Shown: in pieces, positions 42,035-50,926 of the stretch
How positions within the stretch are numbered: the stretch's first letter is position 1
Layout of the letters: each line of letters begins with the position of its first letter
NCBI GenBank assembly: GCA_003243965.1
Contig: QHBO01000010.1
Location: forward strand, 1-64,000
Source of the DNA: Chloroflexota bacterium
GTDB lineage: Bacteria > Chloroflexota > Limnocylindria > QHBO01
Length of the DNA stretch: 64,000 nt
Direction: 5' to 3'
Translations under genes and position numbers: made by a program
Notes under the pieces: generated by a model
What the model was told of the DNA's origin: nothing
Databases searched by the model: none
The model's input: only the letters and a program-made list of their open reading frames with translations

Positions 42035-42985
42035 GTGGTAGCCGCCGCTCAGAAGATGCGACGCGGACGGAGGCTCGGGGGCCCGAGCCTGGCAAGTGCC
42101 GAGACGCGCGCCGCGTACCTCTTCCTGCTCCCCTGGCTCGCGGGCCTGGTCTTCCTGCTCGCCATCCCGCTCGGTTGGGCCGCCTGGATCAGCCTGACCG
42201 ATGAGCAGCTGCTGCGCCCCGGAGTCTGGACCGGGGTCGACAACTACGCGCGCATGCTCTCAGACGACCTGTTCCTGACCGCGGTCGGCGTGACGCTCAA
42301 GTGGATCGTGCTCAGCACGCCCGTATTCATGATCGCCGGACTGGGCCTGGCGCTGCTGCTGAATCAGAAGCTGCCCGGGATCCGGGCGTTCCGGACCGTG
42401 CTCTACATCCCCGCCGTGCTCTCGGGGGTCGCCGTCGCGGTCCTGTGGGTTGTGCTCCTCAACGGCGACCTCGGTGCGGTGAACCAGATCCTGCGCGCGC
42501 TCGGCTGGTCCAACCCGCCGAACTGGTTCGAGGATCCCGGCTGGGCGATGCCGGCCCTGGTGCTGATGGGACTATGGGGCGTCGGCGGCGGAGCGATCAT
42601 CTACCTCGCCGGCCTGCAGAACATCCCGCCCCACCTGTACGAGGCCGCGGAGGTCGACGGGGCGGGACCGCTCTCCAAGTTCTGGAACATCACCCTGCCG
42701 ATGGTCTCGCCGACGATGTTCTTCGTGCTGATCAACACCATCGTCGACGGGCTCCTGGTGTTCGGCCCGATCTACGTCATCAGCAGCGGCGCGCAGACTG
42801 GCGGGCCCGCCAACTCGCTTCTGTTCTACATGTACTACCTGTACGTCAAGGGGTTCCGGGATGGCGAGCTGGGATACGCGTCGGCGCTGGCCTGGGTGCT
42901 GACCGTGATCGGGATGGTGCTGGTCTGGCTCGCCTTCCGATTGGAGCGGCGATACGTCTTCTACGAGGCAGGGGGTGACGCATGA
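42035..42985 (+). CDS. Sugar ABC permease, MalF type
   Basis: A 316-residue permease with six helices. The EAA loop is EAAEVDGAGPLSKFWNITLP and the first helix AYLFLLPWLAGLVFLLAIPL. A strong AAGGAGG ribosome site precedes GTG 42035, restoring translation after the stem-loop. It overlaps the following permease by 4 bases. As in the 16-24 kb operon, no ATPase gene accompanies it. Confidence 0.93.
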   Translation: MVAAAQKMRRGRRLGGPSLASAETRAAYLFLLPWLAGLVFLLAIPLGWAAWISLTDEQLLRPGVWTGVDNYARMLSDDLFLTAVGVTLKWIVLSTPVFMIAGLGLALLLNQKLPGIRAFRTVLYIPAVLSGVAVAVLWVVLLNGDLGAVNQILRALGWSNPPNWFEDPGWAMPALVLMGLWGVGGGAIIYLAGLQNIPPHLYEAAEVDGAGPLSKFWNITLPMVSPTMFFVLINTIVDGLLVFGPIYVISSGAQTGGPANSLLFYMYYLYVKGFRDGELGYASALAWVLTVIGMVLVWLAFRLERRYVFYEAGGDA

Positions 42986-43881
42986 GGACGATCAGCATCC
43001 CGCGGTCGGCATCCCTCGTCCGGCCGCGGCCGCGGGGACCCAGGCTGCGCCGCTTCGGGCACGCGGCGTTCGTCTACGCGCTCCTGCTCCTGCTCTGCGC
43101 GTTCATCCTGCTGCCGGTGGGCTGGATGCTCACCGCCGCGCTGAAGCCCGATACGGCCCCGATCTTCACCTTCCCACCGGAGTTCTTTCCCACCCAGTTC
43201 TTCAACTGGGACACCTTCTCCGGCGTGCTCTTCAACCCGGATACGCCGTACTTCCGGTACTCCCTCAACACCGCGTTCCTGGTCTTCGTCAACATCGTCT
43301 TCGCGGTGATCTCCAACTCGCTCATCGCCTACCCGTTCGCGCGGCTGCGGTTCCGCGGCCGGAACATCCTGTTCGCGGTGCTGATCGCCACGATGCTGCT
43401 CCCCGCGCCGGTGCTGCTGATTCCCCAGTTCCTGCTCTTCTACAACATCGGGTGGTACGACACCTACCTGCCGCTCACGATCCCGACCCTCGCCGGCAAC
43501 GCCTTCTTCGTCTTCCTGCTGCGCCAGTACATGCGCACCATCCCCAAGGACCTCGACGAGGCGGCCCGGATCGACGGCGCGGGGTTCTGGACCATCTACT
43601 GGCGGATCATCCTGCCGCTCACCGCCCCAGCTCTGACCGTGGTGGCGGTCTTCACCTTCCTTGGCGTCTGGAATGACTTCTTCGGGCCGCTGATCTACCT
43701 GTCGAACACCGATCTCTACACCGTGGCGGTCGCGCTCGCCAACCAGCGCAGCGTGGTGGGCGTGAAGTGGAACGAGCTGATGGCCGCGAACCTGATCGCC
43801 ATCGTTCCGCCGCTGGCCGTCTACTTCTTCGCACAGAAGAAGCTGCTGGGCGGTATCGCATCGGTCGGGCTCAAGGGCTAG
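42982..43881 (+). CDS. Sugar ABC permease, MalG type
   Basis: A 299-residue permease. The EAA loop is EAARIDGAGFWTIYWRIILP and the opening helix is FVYALLLLLCAFILLPVGWM. It completes the importer and ends the ROK-led run; nothing codes on this strand after it with confidence. The start overlaps the previous gene (ATGA). Confidence 0.93.
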   Translation: MRTISIPRSASLVRPRPRGPRLRRFGHAAFVYALLLLLCAFILLPVGWMLTAALKPDTAPIFTFPPEFFPTQFFNWDTFSGVLFNPDTPYFRYSLNTAFLVFVNIVFAVISNSLIAYPFARLRFRGRNILFAVLIATMLLPAPVLLIPQFLLFYNIGWYDTYLPLTIPTLAGNAFFVFLLRQYMRTIPKDLDEAARIDGAGFWTIYWRIILPLTAPALTVVAVFTFLGVWNDFFGPLIYLSNTDLYTVAVALANQRSVVGVKWNELMAANLIAIVPPLAVYFFAQKKLLGGIASVGLKG

Positions 43882-43892
43882 GCCGCGCGTCG

Positions 43893-44045
43893 ATGCGACG
43901 CGGGGCCATCGGCGTTGCGGTCCTGGTCGCGCTCGTGGCGTCGTTAGGGATCGGCCTGCTACCCGATCGAATGGACCGATGGGTGGCCGCCCGGGTCATC
44001 GCGCCGGGGCGACCACCGTTCCGGCAGAGGGTCCCTCGCCGCTGA
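43893..44045 (+). other. Possible gene remnant or chance ORF
   Basis: A 50-codon frame starts 11 bases after the permease stop. Its first ~25 residues (RRGAIGVAVLVALVASLGIG) are a convincing signal/anchor helix, but the remainder is antisense to the 3' end of the GH43 gene at 43996. It may be the surviving 5' end of an exported protein gene that was cut off, or chance. Confidence 0.25.
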
Positions 44046-45075
44046 TCGTCGGCCAGCCATCCCGCCACACGATGCGGTCGATCAGCATCGGACGCTTCAG
44101 GGCATGCACCGCGGGCTGCAACCGGTCCGCGTCGTTGACGGCGTGATAGACGATCCAGTCCTGGCCGGCGGCATCGCGCACCACGCTGTTGTGGCCGGGA
44201 GCGATCCAGGGCCCCTGGGCGCGGAGAATGACGCTCGCTCCCCAGGTCTTCAGCGCATCCGCGCGTTTCTCGAACGGCCCGAGCGGCGAGCTCGAGCGAG
44301 CGACCATCACCGCATAGGCCGGGTCATCGGCACAGCAGTTGTCCCCGGAGTAGAAGAGGTAGTAGGTGCCCTGCCGGTAGACGACCCATGGCGCCTCAAC
44401 AAGGTGCTCGTACGGCGCGGTGGTGTCGGGCGGCATCACCTCCACCGGCCTGCTGCCGGGGAGGAAGCTGACCCGATCGGGAGCGAGCTCCTGGGCCAGG
44501 ATCGGCGACCCGTTCGACCCCCAGTACAGGAGGCGCCTGCCGCTGACCGGATCGTCGAAGGGCATCGGGTCGATGTTCACGAAATCGTCGCCGCAGCGCA
44601 GCGGCCGGTCGACCGGCTGGAACGGGCCCTGCGGCCGGCTCCCGGTCGCGACCCCCAGGCACATCCCGGCTCCGGAGTCCTGCAGCGCAGCGAAGTACAG
44701 GTAGAACCGGCCCGCCGCCTCGATGGCGCCGGGTGCCCAGAAGTCGCGGCGCGCGTGCGCCCAGGCTGGCTTGCGGGGCAGCACGTCGGGCAGCAGCTCC
44801 CAGTGGACGAGGTCACGCGAGCGGGCCGCCTGGATGTTCGCCATGCGGGCCACGGTGAGCTGTTCGGTCGAGTAGGCGTAGTACCAGCCGTCCGAGGCGT
44901 GGAGCACGGTCGGATCGGCGAAGTCGGTGCCGATCACGGGGTTCCGGTAGGTGACGGGCGTCGCGAGCGGCGACCTCGGAAGCAGGCCCTGGCGCGTCAG
45001 CACCGCGGCCGAGCCGAGACCGATCGCGGCGCCGAGCAGCACCGCGCCGATCGCCATCAGCGGTGGGCGCCTCAT
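43996..45075 (-). CDS. GH43-family glycosidase, membrane-anchored
   Basis: A 359-residue beta-propeller enzyme with an uncleaved-looking N-terminal helix (residues ~7-26). The GH43 acids are present: Asp in DFADPTVLHASD, Asp in NIDPMPFDDP and Glu in LVEAPWVVYRQG. Ligand-loop Cys pairs (DNCCADDP) recall the NCCQ of the first GH43 protein (22955), so the two may be distant paralogues. It probably acts outside the membrane on arabino- or xylo-oligosaccharides. ATG 45075 overlaps the upstream gene (ATGA), which decides the start. Confidence 0.88.
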   Translation of the reverse strand: MRRPPLMAIGAVLLGAAIGLGSAAVLTRQGLLPRSPLATPVTYRNPVIGTDFADPTVLHASDGWYYAYSTEQLTVARMANIQAARSRDLVHWELLPDVLPRKPAWAHARRDFWAPGAIEAAGRFYLYFAALQDSGAGMCLGVATGSRPQGPFQPVDRPLRCGDDFVNIDPMPFDDPVSGRRLLYWGSNGSPILAQELAPDRVSFLPGSRPVEVMPPDTTAPYEHLVEAPWVVYRQGTYYLFYSGDNCCADDPAYAVMVARSSSPLGPFEKRADALKTWGASVILRAQGPWIAPGHNSVVRDAAGQDWIVYHAVNDADRLQPAVHALKRPMLIDRIVWRDGWPTISGEGPSAGTVVAPAR

Positions 45076-45548
45076 CGCACCAGCCGCAGCGTGCCGGCCA
45101 GCCGCCGGAGGGCGGCATCCGGCGCCCCGGAGAGCAGCACGAGCGTCTGGCCGTGCCGCACGTACACGTAGTGCCGCCCGTTCGCCTCGCCGGTCCATGC
45201 CTCGCTGGCGCCGGCCACGCTGATGTGCTGCTCCGGTTGCGGAGGCGGAAGGACGTCGTGCTGTGCCTCGATCACCTCGAGTCCCGCGGAGTAGGTCGCC
45301 ACCACCGGGCGCGTGACGTCACCCGGCACGCCGCGGACCCGTAGCGACGGGGCGCCCAATCCGGACTCGTCGGGCGCGTACAGCGGAACGCCGGCGGAAC
45401 GGTTCGCGACCGTCCAGCTCGAAACCGCGTCGGAGTGAGGAATATCGCTCTGCGGCGACGGGAGGTTGGCTCCCGCGCCGGGGAGTAGCAACCAGCCGGC
45501 GGCGAAGAACGCGATGGCGGCCACCAGGCCGACGACCAGGCTGCGCAT
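45072..45548 (-). CDS. Membrane-anchored protein, unrecognised
   Basis: A 158-residue protein with one N-terminal helix (VVGLVAAIAFFAAGWLLLPG) and a soluble exported domain of alternating strands (GVPGDVTRPVVATYSAGLEV, GRHYVYVRHGQTLVLLSGAP). It is coupled to the GH43 gene by a 4-base overlap, so it is likely involved in the same surface process. I do not recognise the family. Confidence 0.7.
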   Translation of the reverse strand: MRSLVVGLVAAIAFFAAGWLLLPGAGANLPSPQSDIPHSDAVSSWTVANRSAGVPLYAPDESGLGAPSLRVRGVPGDVTRPVVATYSAGLEVIEAQHDVLPPPQPEQHISVAGASEAWTGEANGRHYVYVRHGQTLVLLSGAPDAALRRLAGTLRLVR

Positions 45549-45569
45549 CGGCCCCTCAGGTCCGATCCA

Positions 45570-46562
45570 TCAGAACCAATCGCGCGCGCGGAAGTAGGCC
45601 GCGATGCCGATCATCAGCAGCGCCATCACCGCCAGCGCGGAGACGTACCCGAAGGGCCACGACAGCTCGGGCATGTTGTGGAAGTTCATGCCGTAGATGC
45701 CGGCGATCAGGGTCGGCACCATCAGCACCACGGTGTACGCGGTCAGTCGCTTCATGACCCCGTTCAGCGTGTTGGCGGTCATCGACATGTTGGCGTCGAG
45801 CGCCGACGCGACGAGGTCGCGGTCGAGGTCGAGCTGGTCGAGCACGCGCACCAGGTGGTCGTACAGGTCCTGGTAGTAGGGCACCGCCTCGTCGTCGATC
45901 AGCTTCACGTCGCGACGCAGCAGCGCGTTGGCGACATCCCGCATCGGGGCCAGGACCCGCCGCAGATCGAGAAGCTCACGCTTGATGGCCAGCACCTCAC
46001 GCAGCGTCTGGGCGCCCGAGCGCCCAGCCACGATCGCCTCCTCCAGCTCGTCGATCTGCTCGTTGAGTCGGTCGAGCAGCGGGAAGTAGTTGTCGACGAC
46101 CGCGTCGAGGATGGCGTACAGCAGCCCGCCGACGCTTCTGCCGATGGCATCCGCACGTTTCCGGAAGCGCGCGACGACGCCGTCGAGCGCATCCGACTGC
46201 CCCCAGCGGACGGTCAGAACGTAACCCGGGCCGGCGAACAGGTGGATCTCGCGGAGCTCGAAGCCGGGGCCGCCCCGCGGTTCGAATGCGACGTCGTAGG
46301 CCACGATCACGTGCTGGTCTGGGTAGTTGTCGACCTTGGGTCGTTGGCGGCGCTTCTGCAGATCCTCCAGCGCCAGCGGGTGGAGCATGAACTCTCGCGC
46401 GAGGTGGTCGAGCTGCGGCGGCGTGGGATCCACCACGTTGACCCACACGAAGCCGCCCTCGGGTTGCCGGAGCTCGCCGATCCGTTCGAGCTCACCGTCC
46501 TCGACGACGTGCACCTCGCCGGTGGGTCCGCAGCTCAGTGCCAAGAGGTTGGAATCGGTCAT
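45570..46562 (-). CDS. corA: CorA-family Mg2+/Co2+ transporter
   Basis: A 330-residue channel. A cytoplasmic alpha/beta domain is followed by a long coiled-coil stalk helix and two C-terminal membrane helices, with the selectivity motif YGMNF (GIYGMNFHNMPEL). The opening is typical of CorA with FVWVNVVDPTPPQLDHLARE. It imports Mg2+ down the membrane potential. ATG 46562 is chosen because TACACT lies 7 bases upstream on the minus strand and the preceding residues are not CorA-like. Confidence 0.94.
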   Translation of the reverse strand: MTDSNLLALSCGPTGEVHVVEDGELERIGELRQPEGGFVWVNVVDPTPPQLDHLAREFMLHPLALEDLQKRRQRPKVDNYPDQHVIVAYDVAFEPRGGPGFELREIHLFAGPGYVLTVRWGQSDALDGVVARFRKRADAIGRSVGGLLYAILDAVVDNYFPLLDRLNEQIDELEEAIVAGRSGAQTLREVLAIKRELLDLRRVLAPMRDVANALLRRDVKLIDDEAVPYYQDLYDHLVRVLDQLDLDRDLVASALDANMSMTANTLNGVMKRLTAYTVVLMVPTLIAGIYGMNFHNMPELSWPFGYVSALAVMALLMIGIAAYFRARDWF

Positions 46563-46569
46563 CGGCGCG

Positions 46570-46575
46570 AGTGTA
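46570..46575 (-). promoter_or_regulatory. -10 box (TACACT), leaderless corA
   Basis: On the minus strand TACACT lies 7 bases before the corA ATG with no ribosome-binding site between, the same spacing as other leaderless candidates here. Confidence 0.45.
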
Positions 46576-46670
46576 GCCCGCCCCGGGCCGAGCCCTGTGC
46601 TGCGTCTGGCCAATGCCGGAGAATCTGCTAACCTGCAGTAGCGAGTTCTGCGGAGGCGAGGGAACAATCG

Positions 46671-48758
46671 ATGGATCCGTTAGCGCGACGCATCGGCCTC
46701 GGACTGGCCGCCCGCGGCGCCGTCGACGAGGTGGTTGCCTGGGCGGCCGACGCTCGCCGACACGGCCTCGACTCGATCTGGATCCACGACTCGTACTTCG
46801 AGCGCGACGCCGTCAGCTTCGTGGCGGCCATCGCATCTCACCTGGGTCAGGACGAGCGCGAGGATGGCTTCCGCATCGCGCTGGGCGCCGTGAATCCGTA
46901 CACCAGGCACCCGGTGGTGCTGGCGATGACCGGGTCGGCGCTCGATGAAATGGCACCCGGCAGGGTGGTGATGGGGCTGGGCACCGGGCTGCCGCTCCGC
47001 CTTCGGCAGATGGGCATCCCCTACGCCCCCGAGGACGCGGTCGAGCGCGTGTCGGCGGCGATGGACCAGCTGCGCGCGCTGTGGGCCGGGGAGCGGCTGC
47101 CACCCGGCTCCGAGGGAGTGCCGCCGCTGCAGCCGATGTTCGCACCGCCGCATCGGATCCCGCTGGTCATCGCCGCCTACCGACGAGAGTTCGTGGCGCT
47201 CGCCGGCCGCAAGGCGGACGGCTACCTGGCGCGGCCGGCGGAGTCGATCCCGTCGCTGCGCGGCATCATCCGGCGGCTGCGCCAGGCAGCGACCGAGGCG
47301 GGGCGCGATGCCGACAGTATCGAGACCGCCGGATACCTGCTGACCCTGGTCGACGACAGTCGCCGCGGGGCGCTCAACCGCGCCAAGCGGGAGCCGTTCG
47401 TGATCTACATGATGAGCGTGCTCGGCGACGTATCGCTGGCCCGGGCCGGCTTCGAGCGCGAGCTCCGCGACCGGATCGCGGCCGCCTGGCGAGCGGAGGA
47501 TTACCACGCGGCCGGCAGCCTGATCCCCGACGCGCTGTTGGACGCCTACATGCTGTGCGGCACCCGCGAAGAGGTGGCGACCGGAGCCCTGGCCTTTCAC
47601 CTCGACGCGGGGCTCGGGTTGCCGCTCCTCCAGCCTGTTCTGCAGGAGTCGTCCCAGGTGGAGGCAGTCTTCGATGCGGCCCGCATCTACGCCCTTCTCC
47701 CCGAGAGCGCGGCGCGGCGCTGGGCTGACGCCGGCACCCCCGTCGCCGCGTCCGGGCCGCCCGAAACGGCGTCGGAACTGGCGAACGGGGCTGGCAGGAC
47801 CAGGCGATCGGGCGAACCGCTGGAGGATGAGCACCGGCTGTCTGGCGGCGAGCGTCTTCGGCGGCGTGCGGGCGCCGTCTGGGAGATCATCCGTCCATTC
47901 GCCTACACCGCCTCGGTGATTCCGGTGGCCGCCGGCGGCGCGCTCGCCTTTGTCGATCAGCGCTTCAGCGTCGGGCTCTTCCTGCTCGCGCTGCTGGGCG
48001 CGCTACTGCTGCACACCGGCACGAACGTCATCAACGAGGTGTACGACGTGCGACAGGGGATCGACACCATCACGTCACCGCGTGCCAGCCACGCCATCGT
48101 CAAGGGGCGTATCAGCGAGCGCGCCGCCTACCGGCTCGGCGTGGCGTCGTTCGCGGCGGCGGCGGTGGTCGGAATCGCCCTCATCGCACTCCGTGGCTGG
48201 CCGATCGCCGTGCTGGGCATCATCGGCGTCGCCGGCGGCTACTTCTACACCGCGCCTCCGTTCCAGTACAAGTTCCACGCCCTCGGCGTTCCGCTCGTCT
48301 TTGCGCTGATGGGCCCGATCATGACCCTGGGCGCGTACTACGCGGTCAGCGGTCGGCCATCACCGGGGGCGGTGATCCTGTCGGTGCCGATCGGCCTGCT
48401 GGTCGCCGCCATCCTGCACGGCAACGAGTGGCGCGACATGAGCGAGGACACCCGCGCGGGGATCGTGACGCTCTCGAGCCGCATCGGAAAGGAGCTGGCC
48501 CATTACGCGTACCTGGGCCTGACGCTCGGCTCCTACATCAGCCTGGGTCTGGCGGTTGCCTTCCGCCTGCTGCCGCCGACCACGCTCCTCGCCATCCTGT
48601 CGCTGCCGCTGCTGGTCGTCGTCCTTCGCTCGGCCGAGCTGGGTGCCACGGGACAGGCGCGGGCCATCGCGATGATCGACCTGCAGACCGCACGACTGCA
48701 CATGACCTTCGGCGCGCTCCTGGTCATCGGCGTCGTGCTGAGCGCCTACCTGACCTGA
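46671..48758 (+). CDS. Luciferase-like oxidoreductase fused to UbiA prenyltransferase
   Basis: A 695-residue fusion. Residues ~1-345 are a luciferase-like TIM barrel (RIGLGLAARGAVDEVVAWAA, ALDEMAPGRVVMGLGTGLP, PPHRIPLVIAAYRREFVAL). A ~55-residue linker rich in Ala, Pro and charge follows. Residues ~405-695 are a UbiA-type membrane prenyltransferase with eight or so helices, the first Asp motif NVINEVYDVRQGID and the second GNEWRDMSEDTRAG, closest to MenA-like enzymes. The frame is continuous through the linker. It could prenylate a quinone or lipid precursor and oxidise or reduce it with F420/FMN. Start: GGAGGCGAGGG lies ~10 bases before ATG 46671. Confidence 0.88.
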   Translation: MDPLARRIGLGLAARGAVDEVVAWAADARRHGLDSIWIHDSYFERDAVSFVAAIASHLGQDEREDGFRIALGAVNPYTRHPVVLAMTGSALDEMAPGRVVMGLGTGLPLRLRQMGIPYAPEDAVERVSAAMDQLRALWAGERLPPGSEGVPPLQPMFAPPHRIPLVIAAYRREFVALAGRKADGYLARPAESIPSLRGIIRRLRQAATEAGRDADSIETAGYLLTLVDDSRRGALNRAKREPFVIYMMSVLGDVSLARAGFERELRDRIAAAWRAEDYHAAGSLIPDALLDAYMLCGTREEVATGALAFHLDAGLGLPLLQPVLQESSQVEAVFDAARIYALLPESAARRWADAGTPVAASGPPETASELANGAGRTRRSGEPLEDEHRLSGGERLRRRAGAVWEIIRPFAYTASVIPVAAGGALAFVDQRFSVGLFLLALLGALLLHTGTNVINEVYDVRQGIDTITSPRASHAIVKGRISERAAYRLGVASFAAAAVVGIALIALRGWPIAVLGIIGVAGGYFYTAPPFQYKFHALGVPLVFALMGPIMTLGAYYAVSGRPSPGAVILSVPIGLLVAAILHGNEWRDMSEDTRAGIVTLSSRIGKELAHYAYLGLTLGSYISLGLAVAFRLLPPTTLLAILSLPLLVVVLRSAELGATGQARAIAMIDLQTARLHMTFGALLVIGVVLSAYLT

Positions 48759-49405
48759 TGGCGGCGAAGCGTGGCGCGCCCGACTCAGGCGCCCCGGCGA
48801 TCGGGTGGGTGGCGCTCGGCCTGGCCGGGGCGCAGGTCGCCTTTGCGCTCACCTTCCGCGGTCCCCGACGCCGGTTCTGGGAGCGGATGACCCTCACCGG
48901 CCTGTGCCTCGGCAGCTATGCCCTGAGCGTCAGCTCACCGGCACGCCGAACCCGCATTCGGCCCGGAGACCTGGCGCTGGGGCTGGCCTCTGCGGCGACC
49001 CAGTACGCCACGTTTCAGGCCGGTGATCGGTTTGCGAGGCGATTCGTGCCCGGCGGGGCGCGCGACATCGGCGACATCTACGCGCTCCGCGAGCTGCAGC
49101 CACGAGGCGAGATCGCCCTGCGGCTGGCGACGATCATCGGCCCAGCCGAAGAGCTGTTCTGGCGTGGCCTGGTGCAGGCCGGCCTGATGCGCCGTCTAGG
49201 CCGATGGCGCGGCGCCGCCGTCTCCGCGGCAGCCTACGGCGGGGTGCACGCGGTGACCGGCAACCTCACGCTGCTGGGCGCCGCCTGTGTTGCGGGGGCA
49301 CACTGGTCCGCCCTGTCCGCTGCCGGCGCGCCGATGGGGGCCCTCATCGTCAGCCACGTCGCCTGGGACATCTGGATCTTTCTGCTCCAGCCCACCCAGC
49401 GCTGA
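48758..49405 (+). CDS. CPBP-family intramembrane metalloprotease
   Basis: A 215-residue membrane protein of the CAAX-protease/bacteriocin-processing (Abi) family. The motifs are PAEELFWRG (EE-x3-R), YGGVHAVTG (His) and SHVAWDIWIFL (His). Such proteins cleave prenylated or membrane substrates or act as scaffolds. The ATG overlaps the stop of the UbiA fusion (TGATG), so the two are coupled; processing near a prenylated product is tempting but unproven. Confidence 0.85.
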   Translation: MAAKRGAPDSGAPAIGWVALGLAGAQVAFALTFRGPRRRFWERMTLTGLCLGSYALSVSSPARRTRIRPGDLALGLASAATQYATFQAGDRFARRFVPGGARDIGDIYALRELQPRGEIALRLATIIGPAEELFWRGLVQAGLMRRLGRWRGAAVSAAAYGGVHAVTGNLTLLGAACVAGAHWSALSAAGAPMGALIVSHVAWDIWIFLLQPTQR

Positions 49406-49445
49406 GCCAGGCGCCATCGACGCGCAGGCCATCGTGGACTTCCTC

Positions 49446-50768
49446 TCAGCCCGGGCGCCACTCCACGACCGTCTCGGCGGCGGCGCGGGCCGCGGCCGTG
49501 TCGAACACCAGCAGCGCCTCGTTGCCGAACCAGCGCAGCCAGAGCGCCGGGCTGCGTCCACGGAGGCGCAGCAGGTCTCCCTCCTCAACGGCTGACGCTC
49601 CGGTCAGCGGCGCCGGAAGCGCAACCGTCAGCCGCCGGCCATCGACCATCATCTCCAACCGCGGGCCGCCGATGATCGAGGCGGGCAGCAGCCGGCCGAC
49701 CGTCGAGTCGAGCTCCAGGCGGCGGCCGTCGACCTCCGCCAAGCGGCCGCTGATCCGAACGGCGAGTGGCTGGCTGGGAGTCGCCGCCGGCCGGCTGGTC
49801 CATCGGCTCGGGCCGGTCGGACGGAAGATCGGATAGCCGAGACGCAGGCCGAGCACGAGGAGTCCCGCAAGGGCGAGGAACAGGATCGGTCCCAACCAGA
49901 GTCGGTCCGCCGGCAGGGCCGGATCGTGCCGCACCCAGGCGCCGGTCAGCACCTGGCCCCAGCCGACCAGTCGGGAGACGGGGCCTTCTCGCAGGAGCGC
50001 ATCGATCGGCGCCTCGTCGAGCACCTGCGGCCCCGCCGCCTGGAAGCGCACCAGGCTGGGCGGATACGGAGTGCGCACCACGACCGTGGCTCGGCCGGCG
50101 GGGTCGTAGGCGAGCTGGTCGAAGGTCGCGCGGCCCCCCGCCAGCGCTCGGGCATCGCAGGTGCCGTTGGCCTCTGCGCAGGTCGCGACCCCGATGCCGA
50201 GGAAACGCAGGGGGAGGCGCACCGAGGTACCCACTGCAAGCGTGTCGAGGGTGGCGGCGGAGTCGATCTGCCGTGGCTCGCGCGCCGGCGCCGCGATCTC
50301 GACCAGGTAGCGGGCACCCGGCCCCGCGCTCCCCACCGACAGGCCGCGTCGCACCAGCTCGGTGCGCAGCGCGGCGCCGACCCGTGCATCGGCGGCCACC
50401 TCGCCGGTCACCGTGCGCGCCTCGAGCCGGCTGGGCGGGAGCGGCGATTGGACCACTACCAGGCCGCCCTCCGCGGGCGCATCGCGCACGAAGTAGTAGT
50501 ACCCCGCTGTCGCCCCGTCGACCGCGGGCGCAGGAACCGAGACATCGACCGCCAGGCCGTCGAGCGACACACGCGTGACGTTGGTCCCCACCCGCCGCTC
50601 CACCATCTCGGCGCTACCGACCGGGGTGATGATCAGCTCCGAGCCGGCCTGGATCAGGGGGATCAGGGCCAGCATCACCAGCAGCGCGGCGAGCCACGGA
50701 ACGAGGTGCCGCTGCCGGGCGATCGGGTGGAGCGCAGCGTGAAGCACGCGTTCGATCGCGTGCGGCAC
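49446..50768 (-). CDS. Two-helix membrane protein, unrecognised
   Basis: A 440-residue protein with an N-terminal helix (WLAALLVMLALIPLIQAGSE), a ~250-residue exported region, a second helix (LGPILFLALAGLLVLGLRLG) and a ~120-residue cytoplasmic tail with beta-rich character (RISGRLAEVDGRRLELDSTV, SIIGGPRLEMMVDGRR). A pair of Cys (ATCAEANGTCDAR) in the exported part may form a disulfide. The start is a GTG and the true start is uncertain. No family recognised. Confidence 0.65.
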   Translation of the reverse strand: MPHAIERVLHAALHPIARQRHLVPWLAALLVMLALIPLIQAGSELIITPVGSAEMVERRVGTNVTRVSLDGLAVDVSVPAPAVDGATAGYYYFVRDAPAEGGLVVVQSPLPPSRLEARTVTGEVAADARVGAALRTELVRRGLSVGSAGPGARYLVEIAAPAREPRQIDSAATLDTLAVGTSVRLPLRFLGIGVATCAEANGTCDARALAGGRATFDQLAYDPAGRATVVVRTPYPPSLVRFQAAGPQVLDEAPIDALLREGPVSRLVGWGQVLTGAWVRHDPALPADRLWLGPILFLALAGLLVLGLRLGYPIFRPTGPSRWTSRPAATPSQPLAVRISGRLAEVDGRRLELDSTVGRLLPASIIGGPRLEMMVDGRRLTVALPAPLTGASAVEEGDLLRLRGRSPALWLRWFGNEALLVFDTAAARAAAETVVEWRPG

Positions 50769-50914
50769 GAATCCGACGATCGCCAGCAGGCGCCAGATCG
50801 CGATCCCCTCCCTTCCGTCTCCCGTCGCGAACGCGCAGCAACCGCCAGGGCCGTCGCGCCCACCGCCTTCAGGATACGGGCCCTCGGCCGGCCCCGGCCG
50901 GGATGAGCCGGACG

Positions 50915-50920
50915 TAGACT
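50915..50920 (+). promoter_or_regulatory. -10 box (TAGACT), leaderless tnaA
   Basis: TAGACT ends 6 bases before the GTG at 50927 and no Shine-Dalgarno is present. There is no room for a TnaC-type leader peptide, so E. coli-style tryptophan attenuation is excluded. Confidence 0.5.
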
Positions 50921-50926
50921 GCGGCC

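Noticed and set aside
45678-46631. Plus-strand open frame opposite corA
   Set aside because: Complements the corA coding strand exactly where CorA motifs are intact; no independent evidence.
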